A stretch of DNA of 6,400 bases, taken from assembly GCA_021817645.1 (NCBI GenBank), contig JAKAGH010000189.1, positions 1-6,400 of the forward strand, read 5' to 3'. Source of the stretch: Deltaproteobacteria bacterium (GTDB lineage: Bacteria; Desulfobacterota; Desulfobaccia; Desulfobaccales; 0-14-0-80-60-11). The translations under genes and the position numbers were made by a program. This document shows, piece after piece, positions 4,716-6,400 of the stretch (its first letter is position 1; each line of letters begins with the position of its first letter). The notes under the pieces were generated by a model. It was not told where the DNA came from. It ran no database searches and was given only the letters and a program-made list of their open reading frames with translations.

Positions 4716-6224
4716 TTAGCTTGGGAGATAGTCCACCAGACTCAAGCTCATGACCTTGGAGGAGGACTGTAAGGCCGCCTGATACGCCAGTTGCTGGGTC
4801 GCCAGCGTGGTGGCGGCCGCCACCAGGTCAGTATCTCCCGTAGTTGCAATATCTTTGGTGAGTTGCTCGTTCAACGTATCGTAAGCGTTCTGCTTCGCAG
4901 TCACCCGGTTGAGCCCGGCCCCCAATCCCGACAGCGAGGAAAGCAGGTGCGCCTGATAATTCTGCAACTCTTGCAGGCGGGCCCCGACCCCGGAGGCGTC
5001 GTTGGCCTCCAGATTGCTTTTTAAGTTGAACATGATCTGAAAGAGATCATTGGCGCCGCCGGTGCCGCCCACCACGTCGCTTCCCACCTGGCTCACGCCC
5101 ATAGTGCTGTTCCGGCCGATCCCCAGTTCCAGGGTATTATCATCACCTTGATAGATTATCGGTTTATTCACGGAAATAGTAAAGCGGTCTCCGGTCACCC
5201 AGTTGCCGCCAAGATCGACCTGCACGCCCTGGGACCCGATGGACGTGAGCCCCCCTGACACGGTGGTGGCGGCATTGGTCCAGGTTTGACCTCCATCCTG
5301 GGAAACCCGGTAAGTGGCCGTGCCCGTCGCCCCTCCGCTGACGATATCCACTATATAGGTGGTGGAGCTAGTGCCGGTATAAGAAGGGTTATTATTAAAA
5401 GCCGCTGCGCCGGTGGAGCCGCTTTGCAGGTCCATCTGCGGCTGCTGAACGGCAAAAGCTCCGCCTGTAAAGGGGACGGAAACGGTAAATTCATCTCCTG
5501 CCACCCAGTTGATGCTGGCGGCGCTGAAAGAGACCTTGACGCCGTCGGAGCCGATGGCCACTGGACCGACCGCGGTATCGCTGGCGGCTGACCAGGTCTG
5601 GCCCCCGTCCTCGGAAACCTGGTAGGTGGCCGGGGTGGCTCCTCCGGTGGGTCCCCCGGTGGCGATCCTCACCAAATAAGTAGCAGGACTCGTGCCGGTA
5701 TAATAGCCGGAGGAAGTGGCCGCGCCGTCGGAGGTGGGTTGCAGGTTCATCTGCGCCGGCTTGATGGAGAAAGATCCGGCTGCGAAAGGTTCCGTGTCAA
5801 TCTTATAGCCGCTCAAAATATAATGTCCCTGATAGCGGGTATTGCCCATCTGCACAAATTCATCCATATACTGCTGCACTTGCTGGGCCGCGGCTGCGCG
5901 CTGCTGGGCCGTGTAAGTGCCGGTGGCCATCTGCTCGGCCAACGACGTCGTGGATTTGACCAAGGTGTTGATGTTGGACAGGGTCGATTCCGTGGCCGAC
6001 AGCCAGGAATTGGCGGTTTTCAGGTTGCTCTGGTATTGAGTTATCTGGGACGATTCCTCATTCATGCCCATCAGGGACCCGACAGCCACCGGATTGTCGC
6101 TGATCTGCTGATACTTGCGGCCGGTGGAGATTTGGGCATTAGTGTATTGCAGCTGGGAGGTCAATCTCTGCAATTGCGATTGGATATTCCCGTAAAGAGT
6201 GGGCATGGAGACGCGCATCATCAT
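4716..6224 (-). CDS. flgL: Flagellar hook-filament junction protein FlgL (HAP3), with a repeat-containing insert
   Basis: FlgL forms the second ring of the junction between hook and filament and is exported through the flagellar type III system. The product has 502 residues against about 300 in enterobacteria. The N-terminal helical domain is flagellin-like, with SQLQYTNAQISTGRKYQQIS (23-42), DNPVAV (43-48) and a long helix to about residue 140. The C-terminal helical domain (about 395-502) has NAYDTLNEQLTKD and QQLAYQAALQSSSKVMSLSLVDYL. Between them lies a 200-residue surface insert of two tandem repeats (156-250 and 261-352). Three consecutive in-frame ATGs (6224-6216) follow GAGG (6233-6230). 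The second is best spaced and MRVSMPTLY from the third looks like the usual family start, so the true N-terminus may be one or two residues shorter. The flgK stop overlaps this ribosome binding site. Confidence 0.95.
   Translation of the reverse strand: MMMRVSMPTLYGNIQSQLQRLTSQLQYTNAQISTGRKYQQISDNPVAVGSLMGMNEESSQITQYQSNLKTANSWLSATESTLSNINTLVKSTTSLAEQMATGTYTAQQRAAAAQQVQQYMDEFVQMGNTRYQGHYILSGYKIDTEPFAAGSFSIKPAQMNLQPTSDGAATSSGYYTGTSPATYLVRIATGGPTGGATPATYQVSEDGGQTWSAASDTAVGPVAIGSDGVKVSFSAASINWVAGDEFTVSVPFTGGAFAVQQPQMDLQSGSTGAAAFNNNPSYTGTSSTTYIVDIVSGGATGTATYRVSQDGGQTWTNAATTVSGGLTSIGSQGVQVDLGGNWVTGDRFTISVNKPIIYQGDDNTLELGIGRNSTMGVSQVGSDVVGGTGGANDLFQIMFNLKSNLEANDASGVGARLQELQNYQAHLLSSLSGLGAGLNRVTAKQNAYDTLNEQLTKDIATTGDTDLVAAATTLATQQLAYQAALQSSSKVMSLSLVDYLPS
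5169..5444 (-). repeat. FlgL insert repeat 2 (residues 261-352)
   Basis: This second copy begins QPQMDLQ and ends DRFTISV, with YTGTS, an ATY-R-VS strand, SQDGGQTW (308-315), IGSQGVQV and NWVTGDRFTISV in the same order as copy 1. Small gaps are needed around residues 276-280, 298-302 and 337-341. It is probably a beta-rich domain exposed on the outside of the junction. Confidence 0.8.
5475..5759 (-). repeat. FlgL insert repeat 1 (residues 156-250)
   Basis: This protein-level repeat begins PAQMNLQ and ends DEFTVSV. It contains YTGTS, an ATY-Q-VS strand, the Asp-box-like motif SEDGGQTW (204-211), IGSDGVKV and NWVAGDEFTVSV. About half of aligned positions match repeat 2 by eye. The DNA copies have diverged, so the duplication is old rather than a recent slippage event. 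Confidence 0.8.
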
Positions 6225-6231
6225 TCTATCC

Positions 6232-6400
6232 TCATTGCTTCAGAGTTAGCAGGGTCTGCAGCATTTCGTCGGCCGTGGTCACCATTTTGGCCGCAGCCTG
6301 ATAAGCCCGTTGATATTTGATGAGGTTAGTCAACTCATCATCCAGGGAGACGCCGGAGACGGAATCCTTCATCTGTTGGAATTGGTCCACCAGCCCCTGG
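6232..6400 (-). CDS. flgK: Flagellar hook-associated protein FlgK (HAP1), C-terminal end
   Basis: The last 55 codons plus stop TGA (6234-6232) are present; the rest lies outside the window. SGVSLDDELTNLIKYQRAYQ, AAAKMVTTADEMLQTLLTL is the conserved C-terminal helix signature of FlgK and other axial flagellar proteins, which forms the inner core of the hook-filament junction. Only seven bases separate its stop codon from the flgL start, and TGAGGAT combines the stop with the flgL ribosome binding site, so the two are cotranscribed and probably translationally coupled. Confidence 0.93.
   Translation of the reverse strand, partial: QGLVDQFQQMKDSVSGVSLDDELTNLIKYQRAYQAAAKMVTTADEMLQTLLTLKQ

Noticed and set aside
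4678..4717. A terminator between flgL and csrA
   Set aside because: The ACCCC/GGGGT and GAGAA/TTCTC hairpins are short and on the minus strand are not followed by a T tract. Read-through into csrA is more likely.
1..6400. CRISPR array, insertion sequence, tRNA or rRNA gene
   Set aside because: No regularly spaced direct repeats, transposase frames, terminal inverted repeats flanking a gene, or RNA-gene signatures were seen.

Overview
All genes supported in this window lie on the minus strand. The window suggests a strictly anaerobic, motile bacterium with fairly high GC, most plausibly a deltaproteobacterium/Desulfobacterota-type (sulfate-reducing or syntrophic) organism. That placement is an inference. 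It rests on a selenocysteine-containing, multi-cluster cytoplasmic formate dehydrogenase lying near a flgK-flgL-csrA-fliW flagellar block. No 16S or other phylogenetic marker is present.

Layout, read in the direction of transcription (right to left). (1) 6400-6232 is the last 55 codons of flgK. Seven bases later comes flgL (6224-4716), which encodes a long hook-filament junction protein with two tandem ~95-residue repeats inserted in its variable middle part. (2) A 193-base spacer follows, then csrA (4522-4286, TTG start) and fliW (4286-3816), joined by a one-base TAATG overlap. The csrA ribosome binding site sits in the loop of a small hairpin of the kind CsrA binds, so csrA looks self-repressed. 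(3) 3815-3574 carries a good sigma70-type promoter whose -10 region lies inside a perfect 15-base palindrome. It drives a small exported protein of unknown function (3573-3235), which ends in a strong intrinsic terminator (3179-3147). (4) A gene-free stretch (3146-2731) holds a nested hairpin element and the long leader of the formate dehydrogenase gene. (5) fdhA runs from 2730 to 31 and is read through an in-frame UGA at codon 356 (1665-1663), with a well-placed SECIS hairpin directly downstream. An ordinary gene finder would split it into two ORFs. (6) A further gene starts at base 19, 11 bases after the fdhA stop, and leaves the window.

Functionally there are two themes. The flagellar block links late-flagellum structural proteins (FlgK, FlgL) to the CsrA/FliW post-transcriptional switch that adjusts flagellin translation to assembly state. 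FdhA oxidises formate or reduces CO2 at a Mo/W-bis-pterin site and passes electrons along a chain of Fe-S clusters, presumably to a partner subunit not seen here. The small exported protein is its own transcription unit between the two. The clearest points of interest are the selenocysteine recoding site, the csrA autoregulatory hairpin, the repeat insert in FlgL, and the palindrome over the promoter of the small exported protein.
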